NCBI GenBank assembly: GCA_002368665.1
Contig: DFEK01000005.1
Location: 62,001 to 126,000 of the forward strand
DNA length: 64,000 nt
Direction of reading: 5' to 3'
Source of the DNA: Lachnospiraceae bacterium UBA3804
GTDB taxonomy: Bacteria; Bacillota; Clostridia; Lachnospirales; Lachnospiraceae
The translations under genes were made by a program, and so were the position numbers. The notes beneath the pieces were generated by a model. It was not told the origin of the DNA and searched no databases. It was given only the letters and a program-made list of their open reading frames with translations. Numbering within the stretch: the first letter of the stretch is position 1; each line of letters opens with the position of its first letter. This document shows, one piece after another, positions 6,976 to 15,055 of the stretch.

Positions 6976-9114
6976 ATGCTCCCATTTAAAACAAACATCA
7001 TTTTGTGCGTTATCGAATTCTTTTCCGTGGTCTTACTGCACGTAGCGTATGCGCTTTCCCAGGACGGACCGGAGAAGGCGGCCTTTATTTCCATCGGATT
7101 CCTGCCGGCACTTCTAACGATTCTGTTTTATCGTCTGTTCCACAAAAACGAAAAGATCATCGTCCGCATTTTCTACGTCAGCATGATCGCGACAAGCTAC
7201 ATTATTTCCTGGCAGCTCGGGCTGCTTGGTACGTTAAGTATCGTATTTCTGGCCGGCGCTTTGATGCTTGCTCTGTATGCGGATCGTGCGATTATGCTCG
7301 AGTATGCGATTCTGACTTCGGCCGCTCTTGTCATTAATGTTTTGCTCCTTCGCAGCCAGATTGAAATTACCTGCCCGAAGGAAATCTATCTGATCTACAT
7401 TTTGATTTATCTGTTTGCCATGGTTTCTTTCCTTTTCCTGGTCAACGGTGTAAACGACTACAAGACGCAGATGGAAGAGAAAAACGAAGAAGCCAGAAAC
7501 GCTCTGGAAGCGAAGGCAAACTTCTTGGCCAATATGTCCCACGAAATCCGTACCCCCATGAACGCAATCTACGGTATGGCGGAACTTCTGGATGAGAGGG
7601 ATTTCGAAGAAGAGGAAAAAGGCTACATAGACACCATCCGCAAGTCTTCGGAAAACCTTCTTGCCATCATCAACGAGATTTTGGACTTTTCCAAGATCGA
7701 TTCCGGTAAAATGGAGATTACCGAGGATGATTATCAATTCAACTCCTTAATCCACGACGTGTTAAGTATCATCGAATTCAGAATGAAAAACCGCTCGGTG
7801 AAGTTAATCTATGATATCTCTCCGGATATCCCGAGAGTCCTTGTCGGTGATGAAGTCCGTATCCGCCAGATTCTGATCAACCTTTTAAACAATGCCGTAA
7901 ACTTTACCCATAAGGGACATATCAAGTTAAAGATTTACTGGGAGCCGGACCTTGACAGCAACGGATATCTGCATGTTTCCGTTGAAGATACCGGTATCGG
8001 TATTTCCCAGCGCGATATGAACAAACTGTTTACCGCATTCGGACAGATTGATACCAAGAAAAACCGTAACGTGGAAGGTACCGGTCTGGGCCTGATCATT
8101 ACCAAGCGCCTCTTAAATTTAATGGGTGGTGATATTACGGTACGAAGCAAGGTGGGCGAAGGAAGTACCTTCTCCTTCGTGCTGCATCAGAAAGTACATG
8201 ATCCGAGACCTTCGAATTACGATTCCAACCACGACCGCGTCAATGTGGATAATGCGGGATACCGCATCACCTTCAAGGCGCCGACGGCCAGAGTCATGAT
8301 CGTCGATGATAACAAGGTTAACCTGACCGTTGCAAGTGAGCTTATGAAACGATTCGGTTTCGAGGCCGTTATGGTCGAGTCCGGACTGGAAGCCATCAAC
8401 CGTATCGAAGAACATTTAGTGGAATACGATCTGATCTTCATGGATCACATGATGCCCGTTATGGACGGTGTGGAAGCGACGAGACAGATCCGTTCGCTCA
8501 ATTCGCAATATGCAAAGGATATTCCGATCGTGGCCTTAACCGCAAACGCCATCAAGGGTGTGGAGAAGCAGTTTAAGGAAGCCGGAATGAACGATTATCT
8601 GGCCAAGCCGATCCATATGAACCAGTTAAGTGCTATTTTGCAGAAATGGATTCCGTTTGATAAACAGGTACAGATTGTTAACGGCCAGGAAGTGATGCCG
8701 CTGCCCGGAACCGAAACCGGACCGCTTCCGACGGGTGCGGACGATCTGATCAACAATTTAAAGGGCATCGATGTCGAGGACGGACTCAGAAACTGCGGCG
8801 GAAACCGAAGCGTTTACACCAAGGTTCTTACGACATTTGCGTCTTCCAATTTACTTGCGAGCCTGCAGGAATATTTTGAAAAGGGCGATATGGAGAATTA
8901 CACCGTAATGGCACACTCCATGAAGGGTGCCTGCCGGAACATCGGTGCAAACGATGTGGCGGATCAGGCTTATGAACTGGAATGCGCAGGCAAGGATGAG
9001 GATGTTGATTTCATCAACAAGTATCATAAGACCTTCTGTGATAACTATTCCAAGGTTGTTAAGACCGTAACGAGGGCACTGATCGCGCAGAATACGGCGA
9101 AAGCAAATCGGTAA
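6976..9114 (+). CDS. Hybrid sensor histidine kinase with REC and HPt domains
   Basis: A 712-residue membrane phosphorelay protein. Five or six hydrophobic segments fill residues 5-160 without a large extracellular loop, followed by a short coiled linker. The HisKA box SHEIRTPMNAI carries H189; the ATPase domain shows NLLNNAVNF, DTGIGIS and GTGLGLI. A receiver domain follows (acidic pair at 444, phospho-acceptor D490 in FMDHMMP, K in LAKPI), then an HPt domain with H647 in HSMKGACR. The signal sensed is unknown. The next gene encodes a LytTR regulator, which may or may not be its partner, since it has its own promoter. Confidence 0.93.
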   Translation: MLPFKTNIILCVIEFFSVVLLHVAYALSQDGPEKAAFISIGFLPALLTILFYRLFHKNEKIIVRIFYVSMIATSYIISWQLGLLGTLSIVFLAGALMLALYADRAIMLEYAILTSAALVINVLLLRSQIEITCPKEIYLIYILIYLFAMVSFLFLVNGVNDYKTQMEEKNEEARNALEAKANFLANMSHEIRTPMNAIYGMAELLDERDFEEEEKGYIDTIRKSSENLLAIINEILDFSKIDSGKMEITEDDYQFNSLIHDVLSIIEFRMKNRSVKLIYDISPDIPRVLVGDEVRIRQILINLLNNAVNFTHKGHIKLKIYWEPDLDSNGYLHVSVEDTGIGISQRDMNKLFTAFGQIDTKKNRNVEGTGLGLIITKRLLNLMGGDITVRSKVGEGSTFSFVLHQKVHDPRPSNYDSNHDRVNVDNAGYRITFKAPTARVMIVDDNKVNLTVASELMKRFGFEAVMVESGLEAINRIEEHLVEYDLIFMDHMMPVMDGVEATRQIRSLNSQYAKDIPIVALTANAIKGVEKQFKEAGMNDYLAKPIHMNQLSAILQKWIPFDKQVQIVNGQEVMPLPGTETGPLPTGADDLINNLKGIDVEDGLRNCGGNRSVYTKVLTTFASSNLLASLQEYFEKGDMENYTVMAHSMKGACRNIGANDVADQAYELECAGKDEDVDFINKYHKTFCDNYSKVVKTVTRALIAQNTAKANR

Positions 9115-9126
9115 TTTCGGCGACGC

Positions 9127-9155
9127 TTGCGTTTGTTGGCTTAAATTTGTATAAT
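9127..9155 (+). promoter_or_regulatory. Sigma-A promoter for the LytTR regulator
   Basis: TTGCGT (9127-9132), exact 17-base spacer, TATAAT (9150-9155), lying 45 bases before the LytTR gene. Confidence 0.6.
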
Positions 9156-9199
9156 TTACAGTAGTGGAAACAGGTAACCATACTGATTAGGGGGTAATT

Positions 9200-9901
9200 A
9201 TGTATCGGGTTGCGATTTGTGATGATGAGGCCACATCACTGCAAATTAACGAGGCCTTAACCGCACAGGTTTTAACGGAAGCAGGAATCGAGTATGAGAC
9301 CGTATGTTTTACGGACATGCAGAGCATGATCGATACGCTTTCCAGGAAAGAAGTACAGTACGATGTCCTTCTTTGCGACATCCTGGCTGTCGGAATGAAC
9401 GGAATCGAAGCTGCCAAAGAGCTTCGCAGATTGGGAGAGAGCCTTTCCATTATCTTCATCTCTTCCACCGCGGAGTATGCACTTGAAGGCTATCAGGTGG
9501 ATGCGCTTCGTTACATTCAGAAACCGATCCAGATCGAGAAACTCAAAGAGGCATTGATCAGCGCCTACCGCATGAAGGATACCAAGGGCGATACCTTAAC
9601 CTTCCAGGTCGGCGATAAATTATATAAGATTCCCTTCGGTGAGATCGAGTATCTCGAAAGTCAGGGAAGAGAGACCATTGTCAGCACGATCAACGAGCAG
9701 ATCAGCGTACACATGAAGTTTTCGGATATGGAACAGCTTCTTCCGGAAGATTCTTTTGTCCGCTGTCATCGTTCTTATATCATCAACATGCACTATGTAA
9801 AAGACTTAGCCCGCTACCGTTTCCTTACCAAGCGTGGCGTGGAGATTCCCGTAAGCCAGTTACAGTACGTGGATGTAAAGAAAAAATTTATGGAGTTTTA
9901 A
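9200..9901 (+). CDS. LytTR-family response regulator
   Basis: A 233-residue AgrA/LytR-type regulator. The receiver domain has the D8-D9 pair, phospho-acceptor D60 in LLCDIL, T90 and K108 in QKPI. The C-terminal LytTR DNA-binding domain starts near 135, with IEYLESQGRE and FVRCHRSYIIN. The ribosome site is AGGGGG just before the ATG. It follows the hybrid kinase and is only 3 bases from thiI, so thiI may share its transcript. Targets are unknown; LytTR regulators often control surface, competence or bacteriocin genes. Confidence 0.93.
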   Translation: MYRVAICDDEATSLQINEALTAQVLTEAGIEYETVCFTDMQSMIDTLSRKEVQYDVLLCDILAVGMNGIEAAKELRRLGESLSIIFISSTAEYALEGYQVDALRYIQKPIQIEKLKEALISAYRMKDTKGDTLTFQVGDKLYKIPFGEIEYLESQGRETIVSTINEQISVHMKFSDMEQLLPEDSFVRCHRSYIINMHYVKDLARYRFLTKRGVEIPVSQLQYVDVKKKFMEF

Positions 9902-9904
9902 TTC

Positions 9905-11086
9905 ATGTTTCAGGCTTTTTTATTGAAATACGGCGAGATTTTCCTGAAAGGCAAAAACCGCTATTTATTTGAGGACGCACTTGTTGAGCAGGTGCGTCTT
10001 GCCATGAATGCCGTGGACGGTACATTCGATGTGCATAAAAACTTAGGCCGCGTCTATGTGGAAGCAAAGTCGGACTTTGACTACGATGAAGTAGTGAATG
10101 CGTTAAGCCATGTCTTCGGTATTTCCACAATCTGTCCGGTTCTGATCCTTGAGAAGGATGATTTTGATTATCTCAAAGAAGAGGTGATCAAATACTTCGG
10201 AGAAACCTATCCGAACCGTGACGGACTGACGTTTAAGGTTTTCTGCAAGAGGGCAAGAAAGAACTATCCTTTGAATTCCATGGAGATGAACATGGCATTC
10301 GGAGAGGCGCTTCTTGATGCATACCCGGAACTGAAAGTGGATGTGCACAAACCCGAAGTGGAACTGCACGTGGAGATCAGGGAGCGAATCTATATCTATT
10401 CGATTCTGATCCCGGGACCCGGCGGAATGCCGGTCGGAACGGCGGGCAAAGCCATGGTATTGCTTTCCGGCGGACTCGATTCCCCGGTTGCCGCATATAT
10501 GATGGCAAAGCGAGGCGTCAAAGTGGAAGCGGTTTATTTTCATGCACCGCCTTATACGTCGGAAAGGGCGAAGCAGAAGGTCGTGGATCTTGCTAAGATC
10601 GTATCGAAATACTGCGGGCCCGTAAAACTGCATATTATCAATTTTACCGACATTCAGATGAGCATCTACGAGAAATGCCCGCATGACGAGCTGACGGTTA
10701 TTATGCGCCGTTACATGATGCGTATCGCACAGGCGATCGCGGAAGAGGATGAGTGTCTGGGACTCGTTACCGGAGAGAGCGTCGGTCAGGTGGCAAGCCA
10801 AACCATGTATTCGATGGCCTGCACGGACGATGTCTGCCATATGCCCGTATACAGACCGCTTGTTGCTTTTGATAAAGTGGAAATCATTGATATTGCGGAG
10901 AAGATCGAAACATACGAAACATCGATCCTGCCGTTTGAAGACTGCTGTACCATTTTCGTTGCAAAGCACCCGGTTACCAAGCCGAAGGTAAGCGTCATTG
11001 CCCATCATGAGGAAAGACTGGGCGAGGAGATCAACGAGATGGTTCAGAAGGCTCTGGATGAAAGAGAGATCGTGATCGCACAGTAA
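9905..11086 (+). CDS. thiI: tRNA 4-thiouridine synthase ThiI
   Basis: A 393-residue ThiI, which adenylates U8 of tRNA and inserts sulfur from the cysteine desulfurase; in some bacteria it also serves thiamine thiazole synthesis. Order of domains: N-terminal ferredoxin-like region with KYGEIFLKGKNR, THUMP domain to about 165, then PP-loop ATPase with LLSGGLDSP (SGGLDS 188-193). No C-terminal rhodanese domain is present, as is usual in Firmicutes. The stop lies 1 base from the stop of the convergent SGNH gene, with no terminator between them. Confidence 0.95.
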   Translation: MFQAFLLKYGEIFLKGKNRYLFEDALVEQVRLAMNAVDGTFDVHKNLGRVYVEAKSDFDYDEVVNALSHVFGISTICPVLILEKDDFDYLKEEVIKYFGETYPNRDGLTFKVFCKRARKNYPLNSMEMNMAFGEALLDAYPELKVDVHKPEVELHVEIRERIYIYSILIPGPGGMPVGTAGKAMVLLSGGLDSPVAAYMMAKRGVKVEAVYFHAPPYTSERAKQKVVDLAKIVSKYCGPVKLHIINFTDIQMSIYEKCPHDELTVIMRRYMMRIAQAIAEEDECLGLVTGESVGQVASQTMYSMACTDDVCHMPVYRPLVAFDKVEIIDIAEKIETYETSILPFEDCCTIFVAKHPVTKPKVSVIAHHEERLGEEINEMVQKALDEREIVIAQ

Positions 11087-11087
11087 T

Positions 11088-12080
11088 TTATTCGTTTTTC
11101 ACAATTCCGTGTGTCAGCAGCGTTCGGTGGAAGGGCTCGTAGCACGAACCGAGCAGATGGATGTCATCGTAAGAGTAATCCTGCCTCATGCCGCCGTTTG
11201 CATCATCGATATTTTCGTTTACGTCGATGTAGAAGATGTGAATATTATCCGCAAACGGCTCCAGAACCGCATTGCGTGCATTGATATTGGGATTGTTATA
11301 TAACTTGTCCTCCCTGCTCTTCTTGGCGGTCACGTGCATGATGCTGTTCACAAAGATGATGGCATTCGGCTGGCGGACACTGATCTCGGTTAAGACCTGA
11401 CTGTATGCGTTCTGGAAGTATTCCGGTGTTCCGGTTCCAATCTCGTTGATTCCGACCTGAATGTAGATCTTGCCGTACTGTTTCTCATCAAGCACTTCCC
11501 AAAGGGTTTTGTTCTCTTTGTTGAACTTGACTTCCTTGCCGTCAAGAAGTTGGTAAATGGTCATGGAGCGCTTTACATAGAAATCGGCTCTGCTGTAGAT
11601 GGGTTCGCAGTATTCGGATAAGCCCACCATACGGGAATCGCCGATGAAAAGCGCATCCTCAAAGTAAGTATCGTCCACGGTCGTAAATTCAAGCGGCTCG
11701 ATACTGATCGGCTCCATGGGTTCCGGTACCAACCCGGAGTCTGGTTCGGAAGGAATCTCCGATGGTGTCTCTGCAACGGTTTTATCGACGCCGGTTTGGG
11801 TCGTGTTTCCTTGCTCTTTATCAAAGAATGCCTGAATGCGGTCTTTCGCCTGATCGAGGAAGGAGCCTTCCGGGATTTCAAATTTGGCATCCCACGGATA
11901 TACGCCTTCCCTGATTCCGTTCATCATAAGCACCAGGGAAGGAGTCTGCTTTAGGTCGATATCATAATCCGCATACAAACTGCTTCTCATAATCAGGCTC
12001 CACGCGGTGCAAAGCAGCGCGGAGATGATGATCAGAATCAGCAGTGCGGCATGTTTTGGGGTTTTCTTTCTTTGCTTCAT
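11088..12080 (-). CDS. Membrane-anchored SGNH/GDSL hydrolase
   Basis: A 330-residue extracytoplasmic esterase-type protein with one N-terminal membrane helix (about 11-30), a Pro/Glu/Thr-rich linker (90-130), and an SGNH domain: catalytic Ser149 in FIGDSRM, block III GINEIG, and DDIHLLG giving D305 and H308. It follows a membrane-bound O-acyltransferase by 13 bases on the same strand. By analogy with AlgI/AlgX-type and DltB/DltD pairs, MBOAT plus SGNH proteins transfer acyl groups to a secreted polysaccharide or wall polymer; the substrate here is unknown. Confidence 0.88.
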   Translation of the reverse strand: MKQRKKTPKHAALLILIIISALLCTAWSLIMRSSLYADYDIDLKQTPSLVLMMNGIREGVYPWDAKFEIPEGSFLDQAKDRIQAFFDKEQGNTTQTGVDKTVAETPSEIPSEPDSGLVPEPMEPISIEPLEFTTVDDTYFEDALFIGDSRMVGLSEYCEPIYSRADFYVKRSMTIYQLLDGKEVKFNKENKTLWEVLDEKQYGKIYIQVGINEIGTGTPEYFQNAYSQVLTEISVRQPNAIIFVNSIMHVTAKKSREDKLYNNPNINARNAVLEPFADNIHIFYIDVNENIDDANGGMRQDYSYDDIHLLGSCYEPFHRTLLTHGIVKNE

Positions 12081-12093
12081 ACAGGTACGCTTT

Positions 12094-13512
12094 CTAGAAG
12101 TTCATATACATAAACGGATTCAGCGATGCGCCGCTGGCGCTGAAAATGCTGATCCAGAATAAGACAAACAAAAGGATCGTGGTAAAAACTCTGTATTTTT
12201 CGCGCTCGAGGAAATCGCGAACGCCGGGAATCAGGCAGAAGACGGCAAGGAATAAGAAGATCCATCCGTCGCGAAGGATATTCAAATAATCCTTTGCATT
12301 GATGACGGAGCCCTCGATGGACTGCCCGAAGAGCCGCAGAAAGTAGTGGGATAAATCCGTGAATTTCGGAAGTGCAAAGACTACCCAGGAAAGAGGAATC
12401 AAAACCAGTACGTGGAACTGTCCGAAAATGCGCAGGACGACTTTGTTCTTCGACAGAACGAATTTCTCCCAAAGGATAAGAAGCAGCAATACACCTGCCC
12501 AGATCATGAAATTCGGTGTGATTCCGTGCCAGATTCCGGTTAAAAGCCAGACAACGATTAAGTTAAACGCTGTCCGGAAAGATCCTTTGCGGCTTCCGCC
12601 CATCGGAATATAGATATAATCGCGAAACCATGTTCCGAGAGTGATATGCCATCTTCTGTAAAAGTCCGAAACGGAGGTTGCTCCGTACGGGTCTTTGAAG
12701 TTACGGATATGCTTATGTCCCATCATGACGCCGATACCGGATGCCATTAAGGAATAACCCCAGAAATCGTAGAACAAATTCAGGGAGTATACGAATACAC
12801 CGAGCCATGCCATGGGAACGGAGAGGTTCATATAGCCGATGGTACCGAAGGAATTCCAGAGAATGCTTAAGTGATCGGCGATAAAGACTTTGAAGAAAAG
12901 TCCCGTGATAAAGAAGGTCAGTCCTTCGGAAATCTGGATAAAAGCTTCTTTGACGCGGTTTTTAAATCCACGTACCGCGGGCATGGAATCATAGTCGATT
13001 TTCCATTCGTTGTATCTGGCAATGGGACCGCAGATGACCTGTGTAAAATCCGTAATATAGGCGGCGAAACTGCCGAACGATGCGACGGGGTATTTCTGCC
13101 GGTACAGATCGATCTGGTAGGAGATCAGTTTAAAGGTATAGAAACTGATGCCGAGCGGCAGCAGGATTACAAATTCCCTGCCTTGCGGCAGATGGATGGT
13201 GAAACCGAGGGCTGAGAGGATTTTAAAGCCCATCAGAAGGCATGCGTTTAAAACGATGGTGAAACCCAGCGCGATCTTGGATTTCCTTGCCGTAAGGAAG
13301 GATAATCCGAAGTTTACAAGAAGCGCCAGAAGGAGAACCGGCGTGTATTCCCCGGCGTTTTTGACGTAAAACAAAAGGCTGAAGGGAATGCTGATCCAGA
13401 CCCTGGCTTTGCGGGGTACAAGATAATATATCAATAAAAACAGGGGCAGTATGCGGAAAATGAACGGAATATCCGAGAATAAGAGCCCCGATTTCAAAAA
13501 GTCGGTAAACAT
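12094..13512 (-). CDS. MBOAT-family O-acyltransferase
   Basis: A 472-residue multi-pass membrane protein of the AlgI/DltB type. The core signature is FYRRWHITLGTWFRDYIY followed by GIWHGITPNF with the invariant membrane His. Hydrophobic segments are spread over the whole length. The start is ATG at 13512 on the minus strand, with ACGGAGG just upstream; a longer frame to 13785 runs through the divergent promoter region and is rejected. It pairs with the downstream SGNH hydrolase for O-acylation of an exported glycan or wall polymer. Confidence 0.92.
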   Translation of the reverse strand: MFTDFLKSGLLFSDIPFIFRILPLFLLIYYLVPRKARVWISIPFSLLFYVKNAGEYTPVLLLALLVNFGLSFLTARKSKIALGFTIVLNACLLMGFKILSALGFTIHLPQGREFVILLPLGISFYTFKLISYQIDLYRQKYPVASFGSFAAYITDFTQVICGPIARYNEWKIDYDSMPAVRGFKNRVKEAFIQISEGLTFFITGLFFKVFIADHLSILWNSFGTIGYMNLSVPMAWLGVFVYSLNLFYDFWGYSLMASGIGVMMGHKHIRNFKDPYGATSVSDFYRRWHITLGTWFRDYIYIPMGGSRKGSFRTAFNLIVVWLLTGIWHGITPNFMIWAGVLLLLILWEKFVLSKNKVVLRIFGQFHVLVLIPLSWVVFALPKFTDLSHYFLRLFGQSIEGSVINAKDYLNILRDGWIFLFLAVFCLIPGVRDFLEREKYRVFTTILLFVLFWISIFSASGASLNPFMYMNF

Positions 13513-13542
13513 TGTGGCCTCCGTATTAAAAGTCCAAGGGAC

Positions 13543-13571
13543 AGTATATACTAAATCGGCTGTTTTGATAA
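13543..13571 (-). promoter_or_regulatory. Possible promoter for the MBOAT-SGNH operon
   Basis: On the minus strand TATACT (13543-13548 in plus coordinates) has a weak TTATCA about 18 bases upstream, in the divergent region. The -10 is good and the -35 poor. Confidence 0.35.
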
Positions 13572-13586
13572 GGGGATTTGTCATTC

Positions 13587-13615
13587 TTGCGGCAGATATT
13601 TTAACATGATAAAAT
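13587..13615 (+). promoter_or_regulatory. Sigma-A promoter for the lysozyme-like gene
   Basis: TTGCGG (13587-13592), 17-base spacer, TAAAAT (13610-13615), placed 38 bases before the start codon. Confidence 0.55.
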
Positions 13616-13653
13616 GAGACCGTTAAAATGTATGGTTTGGAGGAATTTCCGTA

Positions 13654-14892
13654 ATGGAATACATGCCCAAACATGTCGCGCGCGCCAGAAAGCGGTATGT
13701 TCAGTCTGTACAGAGGAATATCAAAAGACAGCAGCGCCGCGAGGAACTGCTGAAAGTGAACGACCGCATGGTTAAGAAGGCACACGATGCCTTTGACGAA
13801 CGTGTGGAGAAGCGAAGAAACCGGATTGACGAGAAAATTTCCGAGAACCGGAAGGCAATCAGAGAGCGCTATGTCCGCGGTGATGAGAGCAAGGAAGAAA
13901 GATTAAATAAAAGCATCGCGCGTACGGATGCGTACATTGCCAAGCGCAGAGCCGGCCGGGATAAAAGATATGAAAGACACAGGACCTTCATCGGTCGTGA
14001 GAGGGTAAAATACCAGAACCGCTGGCAGAGAGTCTATTATGCCATCAAAAGAAAGGCTTTTGAACGGTTAAATCTAATCGAGACCGGACGCAGGGGAATC
14101 CTTCTGCTGCGTCAGTTCAGGGCGCTGGTGATTGCGGGGCTTGTGTTTGTAACGCTGACGGCTACAATTTTTACCGTCATCCGTATCAGCATTGCAAGGA
14201 AAAAGCACAGGCAGGACGAGAAACTCTTCTCGGAAGTATTTTCCATGGTTCCGAATCTGGAGTACGGAGAGGATATATCCGAGGAAGAGCTGCTTTGGAA
14301 GGTGCTTTACCGACATTTCGACGGAAACGATACGGCGGTTGTCGGTGTAATGTGCAATTTACGGGCTGAGTCCGAATTCCGCGCCAATAACCTGGAGAAT
14401 CTAAACAATAAGCGCTGGAATGTAGAGGATGAAGACTATACCGATCAGGTAAACAAGGGTCTTGTGACCAGGGAAGATTTCCTGCTGTCGAGATATAAAG
14501 GTGAAACGCAGGGATATGTGAATAAATACCTCGAGTGGGCAAACGTGGACGGCGGCTACGGATATGCGCAGTGTACATCCTATGAGAAAAAAGAGCAGCT
14601 TTTCTCCTTTGCGGAAGCCTGGTTTGACGAGGGCGGTCCGGGAGAATACCGGCATTTTAATATCGCAGACCCGGAGATGCAGGCAAATTTCATCGTATTT
14701 TTGCTGGAATCGCCGGAATATAAGGATGTTGACCAGATGTTACGCTTCTCCTTAACGGATGCGGAGGCCTGCCATGTCTGGTTAAGCCGTTATGAAATCC
14801 CGTACGATCCGTATAAAGACGGATATAAGACACTTTCGATGGAACGAGCATCGTGTGCGGATGAAATTCGTGAGCGTTGCGCCGAAAAGTAG
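13654..14892 (+). CDS. Membrane protein with phage-tail-lysozyme domain
   Basis: A 412-residue protein with an unusual plan: a 150-residue, strongly basic and helical N-terminus rich in Arg and Lys, one membrane helix at about 157-176, then an external domain resembling the phage tail lysozyme family (LLWKVLYRHFDGNDTAVVGV followed by CNLRAESEF with the probable catalytic Glu, and GYGYAQCTS). Such domains cut peptidoglycan. GGAGG at 13639-13643 precedes the start by 10 bases; ATG 13663 is an alternative. It stands directly upstream of the pilus locus and might open the wall for pilus passage, but this is inference from position only. Confidence 0.72.
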   Translation: MEYMPKHVARARKRYVQSVQRNIKRQQRREELLKVNDRMVKKAHDAFDERVEKRRNRIDEKISENRKAIRERYVRGDESKEERLNKSIARTDAYIAKRRAGRDKRYERHRTFIGRERVKYQNRWQRVYYAIKRKAFERLNLIETGRRGILLLRQFRALVIAGLVFVTLTATIFTVIRISIARKKHRQDEKLFSEVFSMVPNLEYGEDISEEELLWKVLYRHFDGNDTAVVGVMCNLRAESEFRANNLENLNNKRWNVEDEDYTDQVNKGLVTREDFLLSRYKGETQGYVNKYLEWANVDGGYGYAQCTSYEKKEQLFSFAEAWFDEGGPGEYRHFNIADPEMQANFIVFLLESPEYKDVDQMLRFSLTDAEACHVWLSRYEIPYDPYKDGYKTLSMERASCADEIRERCAEK

Positions 14893-14899
14893 CAAAATG

Positions 14900-14915
14900 G
14901 TGAGTAAAAACTCAC
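14900..14915. repeat. GTGAGT/ACTCAC palindrome
   Basis: A perfect 6-bp inverted repeat with an AAAA loop, between the lysozyme-like gene and its terminator. The same GTGAGT core recurs in hairpins after pilB at 34862, 35033 and (partly) 35121. Confidence 0.6.
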
Positions 14916-14952
14916 TTACCAACTATGAAAAAACGGTCATGAATAACACAGT

Positions 14953-14989
14953 AAAAAGCGCCATTTTCCTTGCAAATAGGCGCTTTTTA
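14953..14989 (+). terminator. Intrinsic terminator
   Basis: AAAAAGCGCC (14953-14962) pairs with GGCGCTTTTT (14979-14988). It separates the lysozyme-like gene from the giant pilin genes. No clear sigma-A promoter is seen between it and 15056. Confidence 0.8.
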
Positions 14990-15055
14990 TGTTAACATTA
15001 AATACGCAAAACTATGCCTTTTATCGCCTACGGGTAAGCATGGAGGAATATGCTT

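Noticed and set aside
14992..15024. Promoter for the giant pilin operon
   Set aside because: TTAACA with TATGCC has a 15-base spacer, and the TAAA plus GCCTTTTAT sigma-28-like match has only 13 bases between; neither is convincing.
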